Positions 51,925 to 59,916 of a stretch of 64,000 nucleotides of DNA are shown here, piece by piece; within the stretch, counting starts at the first letter, position 1, and each line of letters starts with the position of its first letter. Both the position numbers and the translations under genes were made by a program. Source of the stretch: Candidatus Hermodarchaeum yapensis (GTDB lineage: Archaea > Asgardarchaeota > Hermodarchaeia > Hermodarchaeales > Hermodarchaeaceae); NCBI GenBank assembly GCA_016840405.1, contig JAEOSK010000012.1:1-64000 (forward strand), written 5' to 3'. The notes under the pieces were generated by a model. The model was not told where the DNA came from, did no database searches, and saw nothing but the letters and a program-made list of their open reading frames with translations.

Positions 51925-53121
51925 ATGGCGATTCAAAAGTTAGCTCTATTAGCTCTTCTCTCCTTACTCCTTGTTTCGCTGAGTACCCCGAGTCAGCTCC
52001 AAGCTGTCGCACAGCCTACTGAACCTGATTATTGGCCGACCACTGACTGGCAAACTGCTTCTCCCGAATCACAAGGACTTGATTCTTCATGGCTGTTGCG
52101 TATGGAGAACTACATCAATGAAGCGTTTATCTCTAATCCACTTCGATCCATTCTCGTCGTTCGCCACGGGTATCTTGTCTATGAAAATTACTTCGGTACT
52201 CCGGAAATGGAGAACCAGACAAACAATATCTTCTCTTGTACAAAGAGCGTGACCTCCTCCCTTATTGGCATTGCAGTCTCACAGGGATACTTGAACATCA
52301 ATGAATATCTCGTTGACTTCTTTCCCAACATGACCATCGAAAATTTGGACAGCCGAAAACAGGCCATCACCGTTGAACACCTCCTCACCATGACTTCTGG
52401 TCTGCCTTGGGATGAATGGTCCTATCCTTACGGTAGTCCCCTAAACGACTGGGATCAGATGACAGGAAGTCCTAACTGGGTGGAGTTTGTAATCAACCGT
52501 CCCATGGATTATGCCCCTGGTGAACAGTGGGTCTACAACACTGGTGGATCTCATCTCCTCTCTGCTGTTCTCACCCAAGCAACCAATCTCTCTGCCTTAA
52601 GCTTCGCTGAAACTCATCTTTTCGGACCACTAGGTATCAATGACTATGCCTGGAACGATGATCCACAAGGTATTCACAATGGCGGGTCGGCTCTTCGTCT
52701 GCGAGCACGTGATATGGCAAAATTTGGATTTCTCTATCTTCATAATGGAACCTGGGATGGCGAGGAAATCCTTCCTGCTTCATGGGTAACTGCTTCTTCT
52801 GCACATCACGCTACTGTTGACAGTCAAACACAATATGGCTATCAATGGTGGATTCATCCCTCGATTGACACTTATGCAGCCCACGGACACCAGAATCAGC
52901 ATATCTTTGTCATTCCACACCTCGATATGGTCGTCGTCTTCACCGCACGAAGTACACATCTCGATGTGTTTCTATTCCTTGAAGACTATATCCTCCCTGC
53001 TGCCATTCCACCAATGATGGATCCTCTCCTAATAATGGGCTTGCTGGTTACTGGCAGCCTCGTGGGAGTTGTTGTCATAGTGAGCTTTGTTGTTTATTGG
53101 AGAAAGAAGAACCAACCCTGA
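51925..53121 (+). CDS. Secreted beta-lactamase-fold serine hydrolase, anchored
   Basis: A 398-residue protein: signal helix (1-28), then a class C beta-lactamase/D-Ala carboxypeptidase-like esterase domain, then a C-terminal membrane helix (365-390). Active-site parts: SCTKS (SxxK), YNTGG (YxN) and HGH in place of the KTG/HTG box. These enzymes in archaea act as esterases or peptidases, not on cell-wall murein. ATG 51925 is preferred because AGGATGG precedes it; TTG 51919 overlaps that site. Confidence 0.82.
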   Translation: MAIQKLALLALLSLLLVSLSTPSQLQAVAQPTEPDYWPTTDWQTASPESQGLDSSWLLRMENYINEAFISNPLRSILVVRHGYLVYENYFGTPEMENQTNNIFSCTKSVTSSLIGIAVSQGYLNINEYLVDFFPNMTIENLDSRKQAITVEHLLTMTSGLPWDEWSYPYGSPLNDWDQMTGSPNWVEFVINRPMDYAPGEQWVYNTGGSHLLSAVLTQATNLSALSFAETHLFGPLGINDYAWNDDPQGIHNGGSALRLRARDMAKFGFLYLHNGTWDGEEILPASWVTASSAHHATVDSQTQYGYQWWIHPSIDTYAAHGHQNQHIFVIPHLDMVVVFTARSTHLDVFLFLEDYILPAAIPPMMDPLLIMGLLVTGSLVGVVVIVSFVVYWRKKNQP

Positions 53122-53135
53122 ATATCACAAAGTGA

Positions 53136-53879
53136 CTACCAGATAACACTCTTCCCTGTGTTATTGAACTGATGCCAGTCTTTCTCCGCGAACACTAATC
53201 CTTCCAAAATCTTCGAATTGTCAAGAGCTGACAAAGTTTCTACAGGATGCCAATGAAGTTCACGATTAGTCCACTCATCATTTCCTGGAACCGGTTTTGT
53301 GACATCTGGCTGTTCTTCAGCAATAGCGAGGAGAAGCAACACTGAACCAACCGGAGTGTAAAGATCCGCGGTAATTGCTATCAAGAGTGTATCTTCTCGA
53401 AGTGCAATATGTACCTCCTCCGTTATTTCTCGCATACACGCTTGCCAAAATGGTCTTTCAACGTCCTCAACATCCAACATCCCACCGGGTGAACCTAAGA
53501 ATTGTGGACAATGCATATGGTCCTTAGTTCGCTCCCCAAACAGTAAATATCGTTTATCTGGTGACAGAATAATGGCTTGGACGCCCAACACCCCATACGG
53601 CTCTAACCTAATGTTAGTCTCCAACAAGGTTTGGACTCGCGAAAAACGGATACACCCCATTTGTAATTCAAGGCGTTCCTCAATGACGGAGAAATTTTCG
53701 AGTCTTAACAACATCCCATCATATGCTTTCGGGTGCTGTACAATAATTTCCTGCCAGAGCTTCTTCCTCCTTTGCTCCAACTCTTTTGGAAAAGTAGTTT
53801 CAGAATCTGATGTAAGCTGCCAATCCACATTTTCCGTTTTAGTTTGCCCCTGCCAATAGATGACTAACACAAAAACCAT
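53136..53879 (-). CDS. Nudix hydrolase-like protein with altered Nudix box
   Basis: A 247-residue protein whose C-terminal half shows a Nudix fold. The box GSPGGMLDVEDVERPFWQAC followed by MREITEEVHI keeps the G, E and REUxEE elements but has one extra residue between the first E and RE. The first 90 residues are an N-terminal domain absent from simple Nudix enzymes. Stop codons of this and the hydrolase gene are 12 bases apart. The start may be ATG 53879 or GTG 53888. Substrate unknown. Confidence 0.65.
   Translation of the reverse strand: MVFVLVIYWQGQTKTENVDWQLTSDSETTFPKELEQRRKKLWQEIIVQHPKAYDGMLLRLENFSVIEERLELQMGCIRFSRVQTLLETNIRLEPYGVLGVQAIILSPDKRYLLFGERTKDHMHCPQFLGSPGGMLDVEDVERPFWQACMREITEEVHIALREDTLLIAITADLYTPVGSVLLLLAIAEEQPDVTKPVPGNDEWTNRELHWHPVETLSALDNSKILEGLVFAEKDWHQFNNTGKSVIW
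53143..53164. terminator. Hairpin inside the end of the Nudix gene
   Basis: ATAACAC (53143-53149) pairs with GTGTTAT (53158-53164) over 7 bases around an 8-base loop, four bases inside the leftward stop codon and 22 bases after the rightward stop. Confidence 0.4.
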
Positions 53880-54161
53880 TTCCCCCACATATTAACACGA
53901 TATGCAATTATCTCATTCAAAGTAAGAACATCCGGCTATTGGAAATCATTACCATCCAAATGGGGCAACCTTGAATGATTTCTCGTCGTCCTTATATTTT
54001 GCCTCCACTTCATGGCACCTTCACAAAATTGTTATAAATGCGGTGTAGCCTTGAAACCACCATAATACATCACAGTCGTGATACTGTATGGCTCCAAAGC
54101 TCCTCCTCTTGAAATCCCTGCGGTGCCAACATGAGAGACACCGGAAGAGGTCGAAAGAATA

Positions 54162-54557
54162 ATGAAATTTGAAACAGGAGAATTAACACATTCTGTTATT
54201 GAAGGAATTTTCAATAGTCTGCCTGTTGACATCACCTTTGTCGACACCGAGGATACCGTTCGCTTTTACAGCGAATCCGGTGGACGCATCTTCCCACGCA
54301 GCAAAGCCGTCATTGGACGAAGTGTCCAAGCCTGCCACCCCAAACAAAGCGTCCATAAAGTCCAACAAATCCTCGACGATTTCCGAGCTGGTAAACGGAA
54401 CACCGCAGAATTCTGGATCAATCTCAAAGGACGAATGATCTACATTCGCTATTTTGCTGTCCGGAACCAAAGCGGCGAGTACCAAGGCTGCCTGGAAGTC
54501 ACACAAGACATCACAGACATCCAAGCCCTCACTGGTGAAAAACGACTTCTAGATTAA
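54162..54557 (+). CDS. PAS domain protein (DUF438 C-terminal type)
   Basis: A 131-residue single PAS domain: SLPVDITFVDTEDTVRFYSESGGRIFPRSKAVIGRSVQACHPKQSVHKVQQILDDFRAGKRNTAEFWINLKGRMIYIRYFAVRN is the form fused to DUF438/hemerythrin proteins, with the RSVQACHP histidine segment that may bind haem or a small ligand. It is a sensor or signalling partner; no kinase or regulator is attached. A hemerythrin-like gene is in the window but 17 kb away. ATG 54162, no clear ribosome site. Confidence 0.78.
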   Translation: MKFETGELTHSVIEGIFNSLPVDITFVDTEDTVRFYSESGGRIFPRSKAVIGRSVQACHPKQSVHKVQQILDDFRAGKRNTAEFWINLKGRMIYIRYFAVRNQSGEYQGCLEVTQDITDIQALTGEKRLLD

Positions 54558-54588
54558 CTAAAACAGAAATAATACCATTAATCCTTAT

Positions 54589-54708
54589 TTGCTTTTATTT
54601 ACAGATGTCTGCAACATTTGTGCTTTCCCGAATAGCAAAAAATGGCAACAAGTACGAGAATGCCAACAACAAGCAGAAGCCCTATTATCAACTCTTCTAC
54701 AAGCATAA
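54589..54708 (+). CDS. Possible 39-aa ORF
   Basis: From TTG 54589 the frame reads as a small protein with CNIC and a helical QQAEALLSTLLQA end, stop at 54706. No ribosome site and no relative known, so it may be chance. The remainder of the gap to 54813 is AT-rich and shows nothing else. Confidence 0.18.
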   Translation: MLLFTDVCNICAFPNSKKWQQVRECQQQAEALLSTLLQA

Positions 54709-54813
54709 CCACCTCAACCCTCTGAAGTGTTTCTAGATGCTGTTAATTTCAACATGGGATTTCTTTATTTTTACTCGTTGCACATAGACTGGTAGAATTT
54801 AGGAGTGGGATCG

Positions 54814-55938
54814 ATGAAGCCGCTGTCTCTTCAGGATGTAAATCATTATATTATTGGTGCAAAGGTTCTAGCGTGTGGTGGCGGGGGAAGCGAAAGAACC
54901 GCACAGAAACGAATCAAGGAAATCTATGAAAGAGATGACTGTTTCCAAATGGTGACACTAGATGAGGCACCTGATGATGAACTCTTTTTCATTGTAGGTA
55001 GTGTAGGGGGCGGAGTCAGTGTAACCGCTCAGAAGGCAGTAGCCAAGCTTCCACGGATCAAGACTGATCTCTATGTTGAAGCCGCCCAGCGACTGGCAGA
55101 ACATCTTGGGCGTGAACCCTTTGGCTTTATTGCCACCGAGATTGGACCAGGAAATGGAGTAGTCCCCATGTATGTAGCAGCAAAGATGGGAAAGGTGTTC
55201 ATGGATGGGGATTGTTGTGGTCGAGCGAAACCTGAAATCGCAATCTCGACAACGAACCTTGCTGGATTGCCAATAACTCCGCTAAGCATGGTTTCACCAT
55301 TTGGGGACTTACTCATTTTAAAGACCGCTGTGGATGATGCTCGAGCTGAAGTAATTGCTAGACATGTAGCAATTGCCTCGGGTGGCACTGTAGGAGTGGC
55401 CCGGTGTCCGGCGACTGGTCGAGATTACCGCCAGGCTGCTATTGCTGGTACTGCCACACGGTGTATTCAGCTAGGTCAAGCAATGAATGAAACTCGTGAA
55501 GAAGATGGCAATGTGGTTGAGCGAATATTATCTGAAACTGGGGGAATCAATCTTTTTTCAGGTAAGATAACACAAGCTCAGATTACTGATGCCGGTGGTT
55601 TTACGACTGGTTCAGTTGAGATAAGTGGTCGTGTTCAAGAAGGAAAATGGCAAGGGCGGGATGGAACTGTCCGTGTATGGTGTAAAAATGAGTATCTTGC
55701 GATGTGGTTTAATGACACACCTATGGCTTCTTCTCCTGATTCAATTTGTGTCGTCGATACAACAACCGGAGAGGGAATCGCCATCAATAATGTTGAATTG
55801 AAAACTGGTCGTCATGTTACAGTGATTGGTATCCCAGCAGCACCACAATGGCAAACTGCAGAGGGTATCAAACTGTTTGGCCCATCACACTTCCAATTGC
55901 AAATGGAGTATACACCAATTGAGAAACATCAGTCTTAG
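54814..55938 (+). CDS. DUF917 family protein
   Basis: A 374-residue member of DUF917, whose few studied members act on hydantoin or S-methyl-thiohydantoin. Family landmarks: AKVLACGGGG near the start, ATEIGPGNGVVPMYVAAKMG, DGDCCGRAKPEI and ASGGTVGVARCPATGRDY. ATG 54814 is favoured over GTG 54805 because AGGAG lies just upstream. No hydantoinase partner is adjacent. Followed by a flavin-reductase gene 104 bases on, same strand. Confidence 0.82.
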   Translation: MKPLSLQDVNHYIIGAKVLACGGGGSERTAQKRIKEIYERDDCFQMVTLDEAPDDELFFIVGSVGGGVSVTAQKAVAKLPRIKTDLYVEAAQRLAEHLGREPFGFIATEIGPGNGVVPMYVAAKMGKVFMDGDCCGRAKPEIAISTTNLAGLPITPLSMVSPFGDLLILKTAVDDARAEVIARHVAIASGGTVGVARCPATGRDYRQAAIAGTATRCIQLGQAMNETREEDGNVVERILSETGGINLFSGKITQAQITDAGGFTTGSVEISGRVQEGKWQGRDGTVRVWCKNEYLAMWFNDTPMASSPDSICVVDTTTGEGIAINNVELKTGRHVTVIGIPAAPQWQTAEGIKLFGPSHFQLQMEYTPIEKHQS

Positions 55939-56042
55939 TTTCTTAGAGATTCATGCACTTGGTTTCTCGTAATTTTCTAGATGAAGGGAAAGGATAAGTT
56001 AGAGCAGGTTCAAAACATGGTAAATTTTGCTAGAGGTCGAAT

Positions 56043-56636
56043 ATGAAAATGAAAGTCTCGTTAGGTCCAGGTACTCTGGCATATCCAACACCTGTCTTCG
56101 TAGTCGGCACATATGATAAGACTGGAAAACCCAATCTGATGACTGCCGCATGGGGTGGCATCTGCTGTTCCAAACCACCCTGTGTAGCTATTGCCCTGCG
56201 AGAAGCCACCTACTCTTATAGTAACATCATGGAGCAGAAGGCTTTCACCATTAACATTCCCTCCGAGGATATGGTCAAAGAAGCCGATTACGTCGGTATA
56301 GTTTCGGGTAAAACAGAAAACAAGTTTGAAACCTTGGGACTCACACCTGTGAAAAGCGAACTGGTCAATGCCCCCTACGTTGACGAATTTCCTTTCGTGT
56401 TAGAATGTAAACTTTTACATATCCTCGAAATCGGACGTCACACCCAATTTGTCGGTGAAATCCTCGATGCCAAAGTCGAACCAGCAGTGCAAGCGTCAAA
56501 CAATAACCCTGATCCCCTCAAAATGAAACCCTTCTACTTCGATCCCGGAACGCGTGGCTACTACTCAACCGGTAAACGCATTGGTGACGCATTCGGAATC
56601 GGAAAAGAACTGAAGAAAGAATCTACTTTTACGTAA
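56043..56636 (+). CDS. Flavin reductase-like domain protein
   Basis: A 197-residue FMN-binding split-barrel protein of the flavoredoxin/DIM6 type. Seen: [75 protein letters not shown] and [11 protein letters not shown]. It would reduce or carry FMN with NAD(P)H or ferredoxin. ATG 56043 has AGAGGT 7 bases ahead. With Isf, AfpA and aldehyde oxidoreductase it adds to the redox content of the window. Confidence 0.85.
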   Translation: MKMKVSLGPGTLAYPTPVFVVGTYDKTGKPNLMTAAWGGICCSKPPCVAIALREATYSYSNIMEQKAFTINIPSEDMVKEADYVGIVSGKTENKFETLGLTPVKSELVNAPYVDEFPFVLECKLLHILEIGRHTQFVGEILDAKVEPAVQASNNNPDPLKMKPFYFDPGTRGYYSTGKRIGDAFGIGKELKKESTFT

Positions 56637-56679
56637 CCGCTGCTAACAATTTTCAGGTCAAATTCTGCCAGTCGATTGT

Positions 56680-57618
56680 TTATGCATCTGCAATACCTTG
56701 GGGTACAATCGTAAACAATGCTTCACCCTCAGGAAGATACGGCGAGTCAATTAAAGTTGCAATCCGTCGCTCTGCCTTACTCTTGCGTAGATAAATCCGC
56801 GTCTGAGCCGCATGCGCCACAATATGCCCTCCAGTCGGTCTATCCGGCGCACCGAAAAAAACGTCAGGCTGGGAGTGGACTTGATTAGTTGTCACGACAC
56901 AGACGTTGCAGACTTCGGCGAGTCGGAGGAGGTCGTGGAGGTGTTTGTTGAGTTTTTGTTGGCGTTCGGCGAGCATGCCGCGGCCGAGGTATTCGGCGCG
57001 GAAGTGGCCGATGAGGCTGTCGACGATGAGGAGTCGGACTTTTTCGAATTGGGGGTTGTCTTGGATTTGTTGGACGAGGAGCATTTGGTGGTCGCTGTTG
57101 TAGGCGCGGCCGACGATGATGTTTTTGAGGGCTTGGTTGGGGGGGACGTTTTTGTCTTGGGCCATGTTGATGATGCGTTCGGGACGGAAGGTGCCTTCGG
57201 TGTCGATGTAGGCGGCTTTGGCGGCGCATCCGCCTTGATCGGGGGGCAGTTGGACGCTGACGCAGATTTGGTGGCAGATTTGGGTTTTTCCTGAGCGGAA
57301 GGCTCCGGCGAATTCGGTCATGGAACCAGTTTCAAGACCACCGCCAAGGAGTGCATCGAGTTCACGGCTGTTGGTAGTGATGCGTTCAATGGTTTGGCGT
57401 TTTTTCCAGAGTTGATCCGCGGTTTCTAGCCCGATGCTGGCGAGACGTTGGGCGGATTCGATAATCTTTTGGGCTGTGTTAGCGCCGATGCCTGCGAGGC
57501 TAGTGAGTTCTTTGACGGAGGCTGCGGCGATGCCTTCGATGGTGCGGAAGCCGCATTCTTCGAGTTTTTGGGCGACGGTGGGTCCGACGCCATCGATTTT
57601 TTCGAGTTCTGAGGGCAT
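56680..57618 (-). CDS. radA: DNA recombinase RadA
   Basis: Archaeal homologue of RecA/Rad51; forms filaments on single-stranded DNA and drives strand exchange. 312 residues: N-terminal helix-hairpin-helix domain (IDGVGPTVAQKLEECGF...LAGIGANTAQKI), then the ATPase core with Walker A GAFRSGKTQ (the usual second glycine-serine is RS), AAYIDTEGTFRPERI, Walker B VRLLIVDSLIGHFR, and VVTTNQVHSQPD in the DNA-binding loop. ATG 57618 has GGATGGAAG in front; ATG 57645 is possible. From 56885 to 57330 codons end almost only in C, unlike neighbours. Confidence 0.92.
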   Translation of the reverse strand: MPSELEKIDGVGPTVAQKLEECGFRTIEGIAAASVKELTSLAGIGANTAQKIIESAQRLASIGLETADQLWKKRQTIERITTNSRELDALLGGGLETGSMTEFAGAFRSGKTQICHQICVSVQLPPDQGGCAAKAAYIDTEGTFRPERIINMAQDKNVPPNQALKNIIVGRAYNSDHQMLLVQQIQDNPQFEKVRLLIVDSLIGHFRAEYLGRGMLAERQQKLNKHLHDLLRLAEVCNVCVVTTNQVHSQPDVFFGAPDRPTGGHIVAHAAQTRIYLRKSKAERRIATLIDSPYLPEGEALFTIVPQGIADA

Positions 57619-57709
57619 GGTTCTTCCATCCGATGATTGGTGCATGATGGGATTCAGACAGAGTGAGTGGGGAGACCTTGCCGAAAGTATTCAGACACGA
57701 GGCAAGGGG

Positions 57710-57727
57710 AATCACACACCGGTGATT
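57710..57727. promoter_or_regulatory. Inverted repeat at the radA transcription start
   Basis: AATCAC (57710-57715) and GTGATT (57722-57727) with a 6-base gap, lying where a minus-strand transcript from the TATA at 57743-57752 (GTATAATAG) would begin. A repressor site would fit. Confidence 0.4.
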
Positions 57728-57742
57728 GTGTACTGTGTCCCC

Positions 57743-57752
57743 TATTATACGT
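57743..57752 (-). promoter_or_regulatory. TATA box of radA
   Basis: On the minus strand GTATAATAG, about 25 bases before the inverted repeat and about 125 before ATG 57618. Confidence 0.4.
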
Positions 57753-57868
57753 ACTGGTCTTTTAGCGAGAGGTGTCCAACCCACGTGTTTATTCTTTCCT
57801 CATCAGAATCGGGGCTTTATAATCCTTAGACACCCCGCAATGAAAGTGAAAATAATAAATCCTATCTT

Positions 57869-59725
57869 CTAGATCGAAGACATCATCTTGGCGAGTCCAA
57901 GATTTTGAATAGTTATCTTGGTTGGACGCCCATCAGTGTCACAGCCTCGTCGCTTGTAAAATTCAGTCAAGGACTCCTCGAAATCTTTGTGACTGATAAA
58001 CGCTGTGTAGCCTTTGGTGGGTCCATCTGGGATAGGCTCGTTCATGAACCGGTGTGGAAGAACATCATACCTTCGGGGTGCATCATCGTATTCACGGTTA
58101 TTGAACATCCGGGCTAGGAGCCAGATACGATTAGCTGCTTCGTTCACTGATTCTTTGGTTGCCTTAGCTCCTGTTACAGTTTCAAGTATTTCCGCACAGC
58201 CCTTAATCCCTAGCCGGGGTGAAATTGAGTGAGTGAAGTGACAAATTATCAGCGAATCTTTGAGCACTTTCAGATTTTGTTGCTCGAGAAGTGAATCTAA
58301 GACTGTAGTGGCACTAGCGTTGGGGGGTTCCGTAGTTGAAGGCCACCCACGAAGATGGCTTGGTCCAGCTGCAGCAGTTGCGTAACTAAGACCCAAACCG
58401 AGTTTACCTCGCGGATCCCAGGCAGGATACTCCAAACCCTTTGTATGGACGGCCACTTGATGGGCTTCACCATCCAATTCCGAAGCGAATTGTCGAGTAC
58501 CCTGGGCGAGTCGGTCACCGATACCTTCACGATTGGCTATCTTTGGAAGGAGCTCCAAGACACTGTTAGCATCACCAAATTCAATCTTAGCGCCTTTGAG
58601 CTCATCGGGCAACAGTCCCTTTTGTGAGAGCTCCATGAGGAATCCGATCACGTTCCCTATGCTGATGGTATCGAGCCCCAATGCGTTACACAAGTGGTTT
58701 GCATGAATTATTGCGTGTGTGTCAGCTATCCCTAAATTTCCACCCATTAAGCCCAAGGTTTCATACTCGGGAATAGCAATTTTGCCAGTTTGTCCAGCAG
58801 GAGCCCACTTGAAGTCAGGCTTTTTGAACGTCCAAGCACAACTGATCACACAACCCTCACAGGGCGTCCGTCGCTTATCATCATGATACTTTTTCTCAAT
58901 GCTTTCATCAGATATTTCCTTATGCCCCTCAAAATGGGTTGCTTGAAAATTCCGGGTCGGGAACATACCGATACTGTTTGCGTAATCTACAAGCCATGGT
59001 GTTCCGTGGTAGTGGAGGGAGTGCCCTCGTCTTTTTGCTTTTCTTGACCGTTGAACAAGTTTCTTGAGGAGGGATAATTCTTTCTCAGAATCCGGTGTGG
59101 GAATCCACACTTTTTCTGTTTGGATGGCAATGGCTTTCAACTGCTTTGCTCCAAAGACAGCACCTAATCCGCCGCGACCAAAATTCCGGAAATAATTATG
59201 TGTTAGACAAGCAAACCGAACTAAATGTTCTCCTGCTGGACCAGTGGAAAGAACTTGGGTATTGGGGTCTGCTTTTCGTAGCGCCAATTCGGTTTCATGT
59301 GTAGTTTTGCCCCAAAGATCTGTTGCATCGTTAACTGCGTGACCGTTGGGACTAATTTGAATCCAGGCCGGTTTTTCAGATTTCCCTTGAATGATGAGTA
59401 AATCATAGCCCGCTCTCTTCAATTGAGGACCAAGATTACCACCCATCTGACTATCGATGTACAGATTCGTTAGCGGGCTTTTTGAAACCGCAGCAATTCT
59501 TCCGGTAATGGGAATACGAGTGCCTTGGGCAGGACCTGCTGCCAAGTAAAACCGATTCATAGGGTCGAGAGGGTTAATCCGTGGTGGAACTTCTTGATAC
59601 AGATAGTAGGTTCCCAAGCCCTTGCCTCCAATGAATTGATGCAAGACTTCTTGGGGAATCGCCTCTTCACGAATTTGTTGAGTGGTCAAATCAACGCGAA
59701 GAAGTTTACCTTGCCATCCAAACAT
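57869..59725 (-). CDS. Aldehyde:ferredoxin oxidoreductase (tungsten type)
   Basis: A 618-residue tungstopterin and 4Fe-4S enzyme oxidising aldehydes to acids with ferredoxin. N-terminal GGKGLGTYYLYQEV and the pterin-binding GPAQGTRIPITGRIAAVSKSPLT are classic; cluster cysteines in CEGCVISC near 293-300, the fourth in LIICHF; second pterin segments NSIGMF, GLDTISIGN and AATAAAGPSHLRGWP. Length matches the family. ATG 59725. Its ferredoxin partner is not in the window; neighbours are radA and a divergent binding protein. Confidence 0.92.
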   Translation of the reverse strand: MFGWQGKLLRVDLTTQQIREEAIPQEVLHQFIGGKGLGTYYLYQEVPPRINPLDPMNRFYLAAGPAQGTRIPITGRIAAVSKSPLTNLYIDSQMGGNLGPQLKRAGYDLLIIQGKSEKPAWIQISPNGHAVNDATDLWGKTTHETELALRKADPNTQVLSTGPAGEHLVRFACLTHNYFRNFGRGGLGAVFGAKQLKAIAIQTEKVWIPTPDSEKELSLLKKLVQRSRKAKRRGHSLHYHGTPWLVDYANSIGMFPTRNFQATHFEGHKEISDESIEKKYHDDKRRTPCEGCVISCAWTFKKPDFKWAPAGQTGKIAIPEYETLGLMGGNLGIADTHAIIHANHLCNALGLDTISIGNVIGFLMELSQKGLLPDELKGAKIEFGDANSVLELLPKIANREGIGDRLAQGTRQFASELDGEAHQVAVHTKGLEYPAWDPRGKLGLGLSYATAAAGPSHLRGWPSTTEPPNASATTVLDSLLEQQNLKVLKDSLIICHFTHSISPRLGIKGCAEILETVTGAKATKESVNEAANRIWLLARMFNNREYDDAPRRYDVLPHRFMNEPIPDGPTKGYTAFISHKDFEESLTEFYKRRGCDTDGRPTKITIQNLGLAKMMSSI

Positions 59726-59860
59726 CTAGTTAACATCCCGTTACTCTGGACTTTGGCATTGAGGATGATAAAACCTTAGCGTATCTCTCAAACCAGAAAT
59801 AGATTGGGGCACCGGGGTCTTCCGGTATAATAATTCATTTAAGGCGCCATCTGACCCGAC

Positions 59861-59870
59861 ACTATAATAC
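59861..59870 (+). promoter_or_regulatory. TATA box of the permuted binding-protein gene
   Basis: ACTATAATAC about 50 bases before GTG 59917. Confidence 0.4.
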
Positions 59871-59916
59871 TGCTCAATTTCGTTTTGAGCAAGACGCCAA
59901 GGGGCTCGAACGTGCA

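Noticed and set aside
56812-57294. 160-codon rightward open frame opposite radA
   Set aside because: It exists only because radA codons on the other strand end in C and lack stop complements; the product is a run of V, D, E and G with no fold signs and no start signal.
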